This document shows positions 21,145 to 33,467 of a stretch of 64,000 bases of DNA, in pieces. Made by a program: the position numbers and the translations under genes. The notes under the pieces are model-generated. The model saw only the letters and a list, made by a program, of their open reading frames with translations, made no database searches and was not told the origin of the DNA. This stretch comes from Malus domestica (taxonomy: Eukaryota > Streptophyta > Magnoliopsida > Rosales > Rosaceae): assembly GCF_042453785.1 (NCBI RefSeq), contig NC_091677.1:6543501-6607500 (forward strand), given 5' to 3'. Positions within the stretch are counted from its first letter, which is position 1. The number at the start of each line of letters is the position of its first letter.

Positions 21145-21720
21145 TAATTCCGTTGTTTTATTTTTTTGCAGAAATTATGAAAATGAATTGGGTTTTGTGA
21201 TTGTAATTATTTGGGTATTTTTTTATTTTTTATTTTTATTTTGTAAGTATTGGGTTTTTGGGATTTTGCAGAAAGGGGAAAGTGGTTGTGAAGACGACAT
21301 CTTCCGTGACTAACGTCATGCTGAAGTCACCTTTACGCGTAGCCTGACGTCATATCGCTTTAAGTGTACAGGCGGGCGAGAATGGTCCGATTACTTGATT
21401 TAGGGGGGTTGGACCCACCGAATGGCCCTGCTGATTTGGATGGGCTGGAGTTGTTTTGTTGGACTTCCTCCTTCAATTAGCCCACATGGAATCATGGGTC
21501 ACGACACACGCCGAAAAATAAATAGGAGACTTTGGAAGCAAGCAAAAGCCGAAATGAATAGCTGGTCACATTTTGTGACTTTTCCTTCAACATGATTAAG
21601 ACTCTCCTTTGCACTACTCATAATCCTTGCATTTTCCGGCCTCCTCCAAATATCAGATTCACACGCACTTAATTTATATCTAATAACATTTTTCTTCACT
21701 TGTAAGTAAAATTTTTTTAG
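21145..21720. other. Spacer after the copia insertion, shared with 54307-54800
   Basis: Continues the block homology interrupted by the copia element. It is also the source or relative of the inverted segment at 1960-2530. No gene is supported. Confidence 0.6.
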
Positions 21721-21862
21721 GTTTATTCTCGCTATTGATACCTTATTATGAGACTTAGACTATCTCCCTCCTTTTTAGTCTAGATAACATTAGGTTTATT
21801 CTCGCTATTGATACTTTATTATGAGACTTAGACTATCTCCCTCTTTTTTAGTCTAGATAATA
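21721..21862. repeat. Two tandem units of about 70 bp
   Basis: The unit beginning TTATTCTCGCTATTGATAC is present twice in direct orientation with two or three differences. The region is missing in the second block. Confidence 0.8.
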
Positions 21863-21994
21863 TCGTTTGTTAAAAAAAAAAAATCTAGTGATATATATAA
21901 CTACCGCAGGATGGTCCAGTAGTTGGTGATGAGTCTTAGTGCTGGTGAATTGCATGATGGTGGTTAAGGAATGCTTAAATGCTTCTGTGAGTTG

Positions 21995-22830
21995 AAAATC
22001 GATTGAAATTGAAAATCGAGATGATCATTGAAACTGAAAATTGATCAATAATCCCTGAAAATGGGTATCGTAAATCAATATGGGTCATTCTGTCATAATT
22101 CTGTGAAATTTTTTGTTATGTGCTCATATGGCACATAACTTGGTCCCACAAATCTAATTTTATCACAAATCGTCATTGAAATTGACCCACCTTATCAAGA
22201 TGGTCCCTAAAATTGAAAATCGATCAATGTAGTTTTTGAAAATATGTGTCAGAAATCAATATAGTCATTCCGTCACAATTTTGTAAAAAATTATGTTATG
22301 TGATGTGACAAATTATTTGGGTCGCACAAGTTTAATAAAATATCGCCATGTCGATAGTTGATTCAAAATAAAGAAATAATTTGAAACAATTAAACTTAAA
22401 ATAAAGGGTAATACACAAAAACATCAGATTTTCAATCCACATGGCAATATTTAATTAGATTTGTGGGACTCGGTTATGTAACACATTAGCACATAACAGA
22501 GTTTTTGACAAATTGTGACATAATGACCATATTGATTTGCAACATCCATTGTTGGAGACTACATTGATCAATTTTCAATTTCAGGGACAACCTTAATGCA
22601 GTGGGTCAATTTCAAGGACTATTTGTGACAAAAACATGGCAATAGTTTATTAAACTCGTGGGACCCAAATATGTTCCACATCAGTACATAACAAAATTGT
22701 GATAGAAGGACCTTATTGATTTGTGACATCCATTTTCAGATATTACATTGATGAATTTATAATTTCAAAGATCATCTTGATATAATGGATCAATTTCAAG
22801 AACTATTTGTAATGCAATATTGTTTGTAAT
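21995..22830. repeat. Large foldback repeat with duplicated units in each arm
   Basis: Units of about 180-190 bp carrying motifs such as GAAATTGAAAATCGA, GTTATGTGCTCATATG and GTCCCACAAATCTAA occur twice on the left (about 22010-22190, 22190-22370). They recur twice as reverse complement on the right (about 22430-22620, 22620-22815). The whole is absent from the other block. No coding frame was found. Confidence 0.7.
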
Positions 22831-23919
22831 GAAAATCCTAATAAAAATCTACGCTGGTTTTTCGTGCTTGTTGGTCAAGCATACTGCTACAGTTGTAAGT
22901 ACCTCCTGATTAATTAACCTAACGTGGTATGGTAGCTGGCTAGTATAGTGACCCCATAATCACAACATACGATTTTGCATGAAGGCAAACATTTGATATT
23001 ATTCTTTTATCACATTTTTCATATCAGATTTGTACTATCTTTTTAATAAAAATAAGATCCACGTGTATCTACTTTTGTTATAAAGGTAATACAAATGTAG
23101 TATGAAAAATGTACCCTCTTATTTGATAACTATTTCGCTTGTAATTTTTATTATCCCAGGCTCGTCTCCCTATATTTAAACTTTATTTGATAACTATTTC
23201 ATTTTTAATTTTTATTATCCTTTTATGTCCTATAGATATGATAGCTAATTACTTATAGGATAGCCAATTAAAATATACGTAAATATGTAGGGACCTACTT
23301 GGTGGCCATAATAGTCGAAATCGACCCAATGCGCAGAAGTTTCCTCAAAACAAACACAGCTAATCTTATTAATACTTATCTGATATGGAAATGGTGCATT
23401 ATCTATGACCACAGTTTTTAAAAATATATATTGAACTAGACTGTGTGTGTGAATCTGAGTACTTGGAGGCGGCCTGCAAATGCGAGGATTGAGACTAATA
23501 TAAGGGAAGAAAGTAACATGACTCTGTCTAATCTTGATGTCATGCATGTCATTTGGTTAATTGTAAACTTACTGATGGTACGTACGAACCGACCAAATAA
23601 GCAAGTCCTCATAGTCTTAATCATGTTGAACGAAAAGCCCCAATTATTGCCTACAAGTCTGATTCAATTTGTCTTTTGTTTGCTTCCAAAGTCTCCCAAT
23701 ATGTTTTTCGGTGTGTCGTGAGCATGATATCATGTGGACTAATTGAAGGAGAATTCCCAACATATACTTTTCTGCGTTTACAATATACGCACTATTTTAC
23801 ACGTCATTAGAACCCCCCATTTCCCTATAATTGTCATTTATTTTCATTGCAAATTATATTTTGTGCTACTTTATACTAAGAAAATGAGATAGAGTGAATG
23901 TGAAATGCAATAGTTTGGC
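22831..23919. other. Spacer, partly shared with 54810-55610
   Basis: The part up to about 23256 is unique to this block. From 23257 it matches the second block, including a segment (23440-23760) related to 1960-2150 and, inverted, to 21480-21690. No gene. Confidence 0.5.
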
Positions 23920-23924
23920 TGATT

Positions 23925-24275
23925 ACCTATCCTATAGGATAAGGGTTTTGCTGTCCATGAACCAACAGTCTATTTCCTCTCAGAAAACCTCCTGTGCTCC
24001 AGCCTACAGATGATCCCACCAAGCAAGCTCATGTAATACTAATTTCATGCTTAATCTACCCAAGGGAGATATGCAACAAATTTAGGAGCTGATTAAGTAA
24101 CCAATAAAAATAACTGATCATATATTCTTATTTACACAAAGGGTTTTTTTTTTTTTTTTTTTTTTTTTTCTTTGGCTTTTGTCTCAAGATTTTTAAAATA
24201 TCTGGTCTGGCGGTCATACTAGTAGATCCAACCAAAATCTTAGACTCTTTTGTTGTTTCCTTTTGGCAATGTTTT
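23925..24275 (-). pseudogene. Relic of terpene synthase exons 7 and 6
   Basis: 23930-24056 matches TPS exon 7 in minus orientation (GATAAGGGTTTTGCTGTCCA, CTGTGCTCCAG, then AATACTAATTTCATGCTTAA followed by an acceptor-like CTAC and GGGAGATATGCAAC). After an intron-like stretch with a long T run, 24197-24271 matches exon 6 (TATCTGGTCTGGC, AAAATCTTAGACTC, GTTGTTTCCTTTT). Indels break the frame. No other exons are nearby, so this is a truncated TPS copy. The CATACTAG segment resembles the exon 6 form of copies 1 and 3, which copies 2 and 4 lack. Confidence 0.8.
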
Positions 24276-25063
24276 TTCTACCTCATCTGGTTTGGGTTAA
24301 TGGTGGATATGTCTTTTATTGCTTGGTTTCTTGTATGACTAAACTTATCAAGAATATAAGTCAAATAGATTAAGCTTATGAACCACAAATCATACAAGTA
24401 TCAAAACTACAATTTGATAAACACAAGAATCAAACTGAACTGTAGAAGCACTCTAGAAGAAGTTATAGAAGACGTCAAAATAGTGCATTTTACCTTGCAG
24501 GGACTGAAGATGATGAACCACCAATCATCTATAGCAAACTTTCTCCTCTCTTACAAAATTTAATGCTTGCACTAATAATAGGTCTTAATCCAAAATCAAG
24601 CGTGCATTTCAATCCTATAAGGTCTTGAACAATTCAAAGCCTTTTTCTATTAGACTTCTATGCACCAATTTTAATCCAAATAATCGACTATAACATACAT
24701 TCTCATACTCATATTCTAACATGCCTTTGATTAATGCGAGGTGGTTGTGGATTTCTTTAGGGATTGGTGAAGTTGTCAGAGGTGTTGGCTAGTCGGCATT
24801 GTAGAGGTGGGGTAGACTGGTGGACGTTCTCAGTAAGTTTGTGTTTGTAGCAATTAGAAAACTCAATATGAGTTGTCTGTATTTTGCAGTCTCGCTTTGG
24901 TACAGTTTTTATCATCTCGCAATATGCTATATGTGAGTTGGTGGTCCTAGAGTCTCACTATATGTGGTAAGTTCAACATCAGAGTATTGAATATGAGTTT
25001 GTTGCGTTTGTTGCGTTTGTTGCAGTCATTGTTAATGGTGCTTTGGAATCATGAAGGAATACA
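24276..25063. other. Spacer, first part of the flank shared three times
   Basis: From about 24668 it matches 41255-41815 and 56350-56750. No gene. Confidence 0.5.
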
Positions 25064-25330
25064 CTACTACAGAAAAAGTATTTTCCCAAGGAATATCAAT
25101 TTGTCGCACAAATTTTTGGGTAAAGGTCGAGAAGCAAACAATTATGCGGCGAAGACAACAGATGTCTTGAGGCAAAGGCATTCGTCGCGTCAAACTTTAA
25201 AGGACTAATGTCCATTGTCGCGTCAATTTTAAGGTTACGACACAACAAAATCGCACTAAGTTGAGGCAAAGAAAAGGCTTTGTTACGAAATACTTTGTGC
25301 AACAGATGGTGTCCTTGGGTAAACCAGTAC
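25064..25330. mobile_element. CACTA-like terminal fragment
   Basis: Starts CACTACTACAGAAAAAG and continues with GTCGC/GCGTC-type subterminal motifs. The paralogue at 56752 starts CATTACTACAG. The third copy of this flank (near 41815) lacks the segment, so it is an insertion or its remnant. No opposite terminus was found. Confidence 0.5.
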
Positions 25331-27058
25331 GCAATGAAATTTGTCCTTTTATATTTTGTTTTCGAGAAAACTACTTATAAAGATTGTTCATAGGTTACAA
25401 ATATAAATATGTCCTATTATATTGGTAAATAGAATCACATTTTTTCTTCAGTCTCTTTGTATATATAAGAGACACAACTGTGTTGTCATAGAAGTTTAAC
25501 CCAATATTTAAGAAAATATTCGACATGTGGACTATTATTTGTCTCAAAATATTTTTATCATTAATACTATTTAGAAAGCACGCAATAAATTTAATTTTAA
25601 AGATCGACCAGTTTCTTTATATCGCCTTTGAATGTCAATTAAATCTTTTGACAAAAAAATTGAGATCACTCGTGTTGATAAGTTTATTCTTAGATACTTT
25701 TAAGGTTTGGATATTTGTATCAGTTTTTCAACTCATTCCTCGTAAGGCTCACATTATTCGTCATGTGCTTTGGCCTCCACCCTAGTATCCTTGGCTTAAG
25801 CTTAGCAGTAATGACTTGGCTAAAAGGAATCTTGGTCTTATTGCTTGATAGGGAGTTTCTAGGGATAGACATGGTCGTTTTTGCGTTTCCTCCTCTCCTT
25901 CCCTTCTAACCCTAACAGCTAAAAAGTCTTATTTATACTACTACAAAATAAAACCCTAAAAAGTCTTAGAATAAAACTAGAAAACATAATAAAATAATAA
26001 AACAGAAAATAAAAGGTTTCTCATTTAAACTAAAATTCGAACTTCTCAAAAACTCAAACTTTCGACCGACCAAATCAACTCTGATTTGGTCCCAAAAGAT
26101 TTCTTGGAAGCTGGAGACGTCCCCTACAAATCCTCAGAATGAATCTTCCTCAAAATATACCATCTTGACCTCCAAATACCCAAAACATCAAGAAACGTCA
26201 ATCTGGGAAAGTTGCGCGCTGGGCCTTTATTTCATCGACACGGTCAAACGGTTTGGTAGAAAAATCTGAAACTTTGATACAATCATCTTGAAAAACTCAC
26301 GAACATCCTCCAATTGGAATCACTCCAAAATTCATCCGTTTGATCACTTTTTGCTCCAAAGGAAGTCGAATATCCTACATTGAAAATATATAACAAAGTA
26401 TCAAAATTCTACCAAAATACCTAATATATTTATACTAAGATAAGGATAAAATATATGGTATAATATGGATTCATCAATTTTTCTTGTGCATTTAATTTTA
26501 TTATTTAATTTTTAGGCACCGAAATGAGTGAGAAAAGTCAGCGTGGAGTCCATATTAAAAGAATTTCTTGTGCTTTTAAAGGTGGACAATGCAATGCAAT
26601 TCAGACATTTCCTTTCTTTACCTTGCCTTCTCAAATTTCTCAACAGACAAAACTCCTCTGTTCATTTTTTTTAGTTGGGTTTCGTACTATCTTCCAATTG
26701 GGGCTGCAAGAGGGACAATTCCACTCATAAAGAAATTATTTTTATATATAAGAGGTACAATTCCACTCATCAAAATTATTATACATTAACACAAACACAA
26801 ACGTGTACATTGCCAGATATAATAAGTTCCACATTAAAATTAATTGACAATATGATGATTGGAAAGTAATCCAACTTATTTATAAGCACATACAAAATCT
26901 CTCATCCTATCAATATGATATTTATTCTCAACAATTACATTAAGGTGACTAACTAGCCACTTTCGCAGTCATCTTTTTATTCCTCACTTTACAAACAGAA
27001 TAATTTATAATTTATTTCTGCACTAATGCGACGAGTGCATGAAGCTAAAAGAGGAGTG
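25331..27058. other. 3' flank of TPS copy 2, no gene seen
   Basis: Matches 57030-59947 apart from two insertions there. It holds the empty site CCCAAAAC (26179-26186) for the hAT element and the empty site TAAAATATA (26447-26455) for a MITE of the other block. Short open frames are not convincing. Confidence 0.6.
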
Positions 27059-30000
27059 TTAACCCCAGTAGCCGGAGTAGATGCAAACCTTGGAATTCTG
27101 GAATGTCGAAAAAATAGTTGGTTTTCTCAGCTGAAGTGCCAAGACCTCATATCCAAAGTAAGGTTTGGCCACAAATTCTTTCTTTGAGTTCCGTTGGACT
27201 TTCAGTACACAAGTAGTCTGGGATTTTCCATAGCTAGCCAAGCTTTTAGTTTTATCCTTCTTTAATATTCCTTGTGCCTCCATTTTCAAGGGATCATAAA
27301 TTGCTTTGTTGATGTCAGCAAGCAATTCTGTTGGGGAGTCATATACATTTGATGAATTGAAAAACATCTGAAAGGCTTTGAGGCAGGAGAGGTGGAGTTC
27401 TTTGCATGCCTCTGGCATATCATCACCGTTGATGCCCTTATTCCCCAGAGCCTGTTCTAGAAACTCCTTCTTCTTTTCATCCAATATCTTCTGTATAATC
27501 CCAATTGACTCTTCAGCCCCCAATTTGGGACTTCCCTTCATGTGTAGCAGAACAAGGTTTGGCTTCCCCTCCTCTTGCTCCTTCTGCAATGAAATCATTA
27601 ATTTCAATTTTCCCCATTGATTAAGATTATATTAAATCAACATGATGTTAATCAAGAATGTGATCATTATGAATTTCTCGTCCGCGAGATTATCCCACCA
27701 CCATGTGAAGTTATCCTTAGTCTATTTATGTGCATTTATTTATTTTTATCAAAACATGTTTTATTAGTGATATAACCTAGGTCCCTAATATAATAATTTT
27801 GGTGTTCACCATAAAAGATGCATTAATAATATCATATGACAATATGACGGTTACATTAAAAATTTCTCCTCATATACCTGATAACTTTGAATTTCGTTCA
27901 ATAGCCGTGTCAAAAGCATAAGTGAATTTGTAAGTGGATGACTTTGAGGGGACTTGAGGGTCTCTGATTTTGGAGGTGTATTAAGCAGAAGAGCAGCTGT
28001 AAGAAGAATAGTATGTGAAGCAATAGAGCTTTTGGCTACTTGGAGGTACTCAACAATTGACAAGGGATGCCCATTTCTGCTCCATTCTGCTTCCTTTAAC
28101 CAGCTTACAAATGTTTGATGCCACTAAATTCACTCGGCAAAATGTACAAAAGAAGAATAAGTAACACATTTTATTATTTTTTTACAATTATGTCAACTAA
28201 ATTATTTTACCAAAAATCTTACTAGGTCCTGAAGATAACTCTTTATATCATATCCATTTTGTTTGAAGAATTGCCAAGAAATGTCATCAACAAAATCTTT
28301 TAGAGCCTTGAATATAGCTTTTCCATGTCCATCCAGTTCTTTTTCCTGCCATCTGTATGATGTACACATTTAACTAGCTAAAAATAATAATATGCGTTAC
28401 TTTAAATTTCTATGCGCAGATTATATATAATTTCTATCTTATAACATGTATGTGAGATCCAACACATAACAATTTATATATTGCATGACAAATTTTATAT
28501 AACCGGCGCACACAAAAATCATGTGTTAATATATTGTACCTCGCGACGGCATTGGCAAGAGCCTCCAAGTCATTCATCGAACCTTCCTTGTCAAAAAAAT
28601 CATCAGCAACTGTAACAAGGACTGCAGCTTTCACAACTGCGAGCCGTACATATGACAGGGAAGAATGTGATGCTGTTGAAGCAACGGCAAAATAACAGTA
28701 CGCGGTTTTCTGTCGAGCAAACCCCATGTCAACAAGACCGATGTCTTTTGACCACCTGCATGATTAATTTTTCACCCAAAACATAAAAAGAAAAAGAAAA
28801 AGGTTTTCATGGTTAATTAATTCCGGTTAAAATTTAAAAAAAAATGGAAGTAAGTGAAAGTGTAGAGAGTGAATACGAACCTTTCTAATTCCTTTAATTC
28901 ATTTCTGAACATGGACTGCCGTAGTGTGTAATTCTCCCTGGCAAGTTGTAGTAGCATGGCATTGGTTTGACATGATAATCTGCGAGGTATTAATAAATTA
29001 AACTGCTTAATCAGAGATTTGACTGCCTTGATCTGTTCAATTAATTAGTACTAATTTAATTACCTGCAGGATAAGCCTTTTCCTATCCATGGACCAACAG
29101 GCTCTTTCATCTCAATGAACTTCCTGTGCTCCAGATGATCCAACCGAGCAAGCCATGGAATACTAATTTCATGCTTAATCTACTCAAGGGAGATATGCAA
29201 CAAAATTAATTAAGGGACGATTAAATAACTAATTATAATGGTTGAACGTATACCTGGTCGTGCAAATTCTTAGAATCTTTTAATGTATCCTTTTCTAGTA
29301 TTCTTTTACAGAATTTTTTAACATCCTCAAGCTGACTTTCTCCTGTAAAGGTCACATCAGTTGCCCTGTATACATTATACATGGCACTCAGAAAAATTTC
29401 TTGGTGCTCTTCTATGTACACCATTATATCTTCATCACGAAGGAACCAGCAGAACTTCCCTACAAATATTAACAAATTTTGGTATGTAAATCAATAAATA
29501 AACTGACTACAACATCGTAACGAGGCTATCAACAACCAGATATCAAAGTCATCACAAAAAGATACATTTGAAAGCATGTACATATCAGAATTTAAGTATT
29601 AAATGATCCTTACAAGGAGATACTGTATAACCGTGTAGTCTGAGCAGTCGAAACCCGATTGAATCTTTATATAGTTGCAGTGGCATGGCATGCTTTTCCT
29701 TGTTCTTTGGCTCTTTGCAGCTGATGTAACTTCTGTTTTTTTTTTTTTTTTTTTTTTTTAATAAAAATTTTACCAACCAGATCAATTTTTCAAATAAAAA
29801 TTTAACCAACCAGATCAATAGTGTGCATATATTTCTTAATGATGAATATTAGGTCGTCACCTGTAAAGTTGTCCCAGCATACTTGTTATCTCCGCCATGA
29901 AATGCTCTGCCAGTCCCAGCCTCTCAATCCGATTAACAAGACAAACCCTTAGAATGTCTTCATCCATGGGGTAGATCGCAGGAACTGTACACATATACCA

Positions 30001-33000
30001 GAATTGTCTTACTCTGAGTTGATGTGGTTAATTTGTCATTTTGTTTTACAAAGGATAATTTACATTACATATAAAATACACCCCCCGGGGGTGGTGTTTG
30101 GGCGCCGGGAAAGGGGGGGGGGGGTGGGGAATCAAACAGGATACTTCGAACGCAATAACAATGTTCTTAATCAACTAAACTATAAACCACTTGTGCAGTT
30201 ATTTTGTAATTTAGTAACAATTTTTTTGGTCAATTGTATACCAAAAACATCCTTTCAAGTTTAATTATCGTACTTTCACAAAAATTCCTCACGTCTGAAA
30301 CATTCTACTAATACTATCCGAAACTTTCACATAACTTCTTTAAGGCTGACATCACCTAAAATATTTTTATAAAGACAAATTTGCTCTCATCATTAATTAC
30401 TTAAAAACAAAAAAGTCTTTTAAAATAAATATATTAATAAAATTAATAAAAATTGATTGAATCAAGAAAAACATTAACAAAACCTCTCTCTTGCCTCCAC
30501 CTCAATCTTCCCCTTCCTTCACCCACCACCTCAGTGCAGACTCTGATTTTCTCCGGACTTTGTGTTCGGATCCTACAAACCAATTTATATTGACCGTTGA
30601 AATAGATTGTGTGGCTATATAGGTATTTGCATTTTAACAGTTGCCCATCCTTTTTCACAATTGTCGACGCGGCCACGGCGTCGATGTTTCTCTCCTCCCT
30701 CAAAAATCCAGAATCATATCTCCTTCCAGAAATTTCTTTTGTCCTTGACCGTCCATGTCGCCAGTACGGAAAAGAGGGCAGAATACAGAAAAGCGGAGAA
30801 GAGGCACCGCACCACCTCGAAGCAAACTAATAATAATAAGAAAACTAATGAAAATGGCTTGAAAACTTTGAGTTTTAATGATAAGGACAAAATAAAGGGT
30901 AAAGTGAATAGTACCAGGATTGACTTTTTAGTGTAAAAATGTGGTTTTTCGTTAAAATGAACAGTACCAGATGCTTTTCGTTAAAGTTCCCATAATAATA
31001 ACCACCAGAAACGTAGGTCTTATCACCATAGAAGTTAAATTACTATTTTACCCTTTTTAATGTTAAATTGTTTTTTTTTAATCTTTATTGGAGAAGAGAA
31101 ATTTTAAGTGTTTCAAAAGGTTTATCTAAATTACCTATTAAAGGAATTTCTTTTGTCAATCAAAAGATGATGATGACTATTTGATCTTCTATCCAAAAAA
31201 AAAAAAGGAACAATAATGTAAGTTCACAAAACTAAATTTTGTTGTTTTCTATTGGAGCCACACTTATATATGATTTTAACATATCCAATATTAAAAAATA
31301 AAAGCAAAAAACACAAACCTCTACTCCCACTCTCACGTTCCCTTCTCTCATTTTCATTTTAGAAACAAACAAAAAAGGTATTCATACACATAAAGTGTAT
31401 AAGGATAGGATAGTATATATAATTATCATGTATGATATTTGTACAGGAGGCAGCAGATTACGTGTCATAGACCAACGATCACATCATAGGAAGGAAACAA
31501 CAAAACAAAAACAAATTTTATTGGGTTTTGGCCACGAGAATTCAATTTTGGCAATAGATGAAGTTGAATTGCGCATGCATGTCAAACGTACCTGAGAACT
31601 CTTGACCAAACAAAAAAAAAAAGAAAAACTAATGAAAAGTATTTGAAAATTTTGAGTTTTAATGATAAGGATAAAATAAAGGGTAAAGTGAATAGTATCA
31701 GGTTTGACTTTTTAATGTAAAAGTATGATTTTTCATTAAAGTGAATAGTACAATAAGTTTTTCATTAAAACTCCAAAAAAAAAAAAAAAAAAAACGTACC
31801 TGAGAACCCACATCTTCGGACAATAGAATTCAATTTGGACAAAAAATCTTTACGCCCTGTCTTCATAAAAGCATATGCAATAGCTGATGGGGATTGGATT
31901 AACAGCCCATCTTCCTCGCTTTGGCATAGCAGTAGAGTCTTATTGAGGTTAATATCATATGCTTCAGGCAAAGCTTCCAGGTATTGCATGAGTTCTAGTG
32001 AACAATACTGTTGCTGATCACTACTTGGCACCAGCCTGCCCCAACAAAAACTAGATTAAATATTTTAGGATTTGGTTTGATAAATATTTCATCTTCAGTT
32101 TTTTAGTTTTTTCTTACTAGAGATGGAAAGAAAGTGCAACAGAGTGGGAGGAGGGAGGAGGAGAAATGCGCATGTAATGCAATAGAAAAGGAAAACCAAA
32201 ACTAAAAAAGAAAATCCATGATAAAATTGTTTTTAGTTTTTAGTTTTCATGTTGTGTATTATTTAATGTGTATTTCTTCCATATTTTACCCATCATCAAT
32301 CCTCTATCCTTATTCATCACTAACTTCTTTCCGTGAGAATGTGAAGGTAAAAGAGTCTCATATTGGTGAAATGAAAAATCATGCAAGGGCTTATAAGAGG
32401 TTGAGTTACTTCATATATTGCCAATTGGTTTTATGGTGGAACTTCAACTTTCTTCATTTCTTGTATTTTCTCTTTATTTCTATATAAAATATAAAAACTA
32501 AAAACTATATATACCTATGCATTTGGAATATTTTTGATCTCTTTTGGAAGACTTGTTCTACCAGCGCTGTTGAACCAGGAGAAAAATGAACATGCAGTCC
32601 TTTGTTCTCTGCAAGTTCCACCATTGCTGGGAAAACAATCACAAACCACTCAGGAAAAGAATTGTTTTGCTCTTCCAGTAGCTTCTCTGTACTTGCATGG
32701 ATGAATGCCAGCCCTAAACAATAAACATAAGAAAAATTTGCAATAACCAATTATTCCAACTGCATAAATGGGTATTTTGGATATGGGTAATTCTACGGAA
32801 ATCAAATTTTTAAACCAAATTATGTGCTTGTTAATGATTGAATTATTAATTAAGTGTCAATTAACATGGTTATTTTCTATTTGTGGCACATCATTTGTTC
32901 TGCAAATTAATTTTGGTTTAAAAATTTGATTTCTTTAACATTATCCTTTTGATATTAAAATTTTCCCGGGTTTGCGAAATTTGATCAACTATTTTCTTTT

Positions 33001-33326
33001 TACGTACCTTTCTGAGCGGCATCATGGCCAACATCCCATGTGGCAAGTGCAACAATGCAAGCAAGAGTTGAAGTGAGGGACTCCAGGGTTGGAAAATGGT
33101 CATTATCTCCCCAAAAGCCTCTTGTGGTTTGGTGTTGGAGAACCCAATCCAAGCATCCCTTGAACAAGGGTTCATCCGATCCTCGATGAGGATTCGGAAT
33201 CATCGACAGCCACGCAATGTCATAAGGAGAAGGAGGAACAAGAGAAACAAGATCAACATCGGGTGAAAACAATTCTTGTTTGACCTTCATAACAAGATTC
33301 TTAAGCAAAATTTCTTGAGAATCCAT
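27059..33326 (-). CDS. Terpene synthase copy 2, class I, TPS-e/f
   Basis: Exons in coding order: 33008-33326, 32515-32713, 31800-32035, 29861-29984, 29614-29732, 29254-29459, 29064-29179, 28881-28979, 28540-28755, 28223-28352, 27878-28123, 27059-27583. The frame closes at 844 aa. Compared with copy 1 there are in-frame losses of one residue in exon 3, nine in exon 6 (the VGPSSMNGL part) and one in exon 7. A +1 shift near the end replaces the last 38 residues with 17 (ending SGYWG). DDFFD is intact (about 524-528). The second metal motif reads NEIQSYQKE. The DXDD position is QLYK, as in all copies. Intron 3 is 1.8 kb and carries two MITEs and a G-rich insertion. Role as for copy 1, but product specificity may differ. 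Confidence 0.92.
30083..30128 (+). repeat. G-rich insertion in intron 3 of TPS copy 2
   Basis: About 40 bp of G-rich sequence with a run of 12 or more G. The same site in copy 4 (about 62935-62945) has only CCCCCCGGGAATC. It could form a G-quadruplex on the plus strand. Confidence 0.75.
30440..30835. repeat. Segment in intron 3 specific to copies 2 and 4
   Basis: Non-AT-rich sequence conserved at 63270-63645 but absent from intron 3 of copies 1 and 3. A plus-strand frame (30609-30830, 73 codons) is open in both copies. I recognise no protein family. It may be a captured gene or promoter fragment. Confidence 0.45.
30840..30992. mobile_element. MITE of the GGGAACTTTAACG family, only in copy 2
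   Basis: Flanked by TAATAATAA at 30831-30839 and 30993-31001, a 9-bp target duplication. The empty site is present in copy 4 intron 3 near 63645-63655. Confidence 0.9.
31586..31807. mobile_element. MITE insertion that duplicated the exon 3 splice donor of copy 2
   Basis: A MITE of the same family (about 31622-31774) with A-rich edges lies between two copies of ACGTACCTGAGAAC (31586-31599 and 31794-31807). That sequence spans the end of exon 3 and the GTACGT donor. The true exon 3 continues from 31800. The second donor-like copy now lies in the intron. Confidence 0.75.
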
Positions 33327-33459
33327 GCAATATTGTGTTTTTAGATACTCACACACTCGCAGGTACTTAGGTACTCACACACTCACAGGTACTTAGGTAC
33401 CTACACTTGTTTTTTTTTCTTTTGTTATGTCTTGCAGATCAAGCATATAATTTCTATGT

Positions 33460-33467
33460 TATTTATA
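33460..33467 (-). promoter_or_regulatory. TATA box of TPS copy 2
   Basis: Minus strand TATAAATA in the context CTCTATAAATA, about 134 bp upstream of the ATG and conserved with copies 1 and 3. Confidence 0.65.

Noticed and set aside
21721..21862. Possible CRISPR-like or satellite array
   Set aside because: Only two units of about 70 bp; the context is plant nuclear DNA.
25525..25909. Frames in the TPS 3' flank, present again at 57228-57527
   Set aside because: Differ in length between copies because of indels; not conserved as protein.
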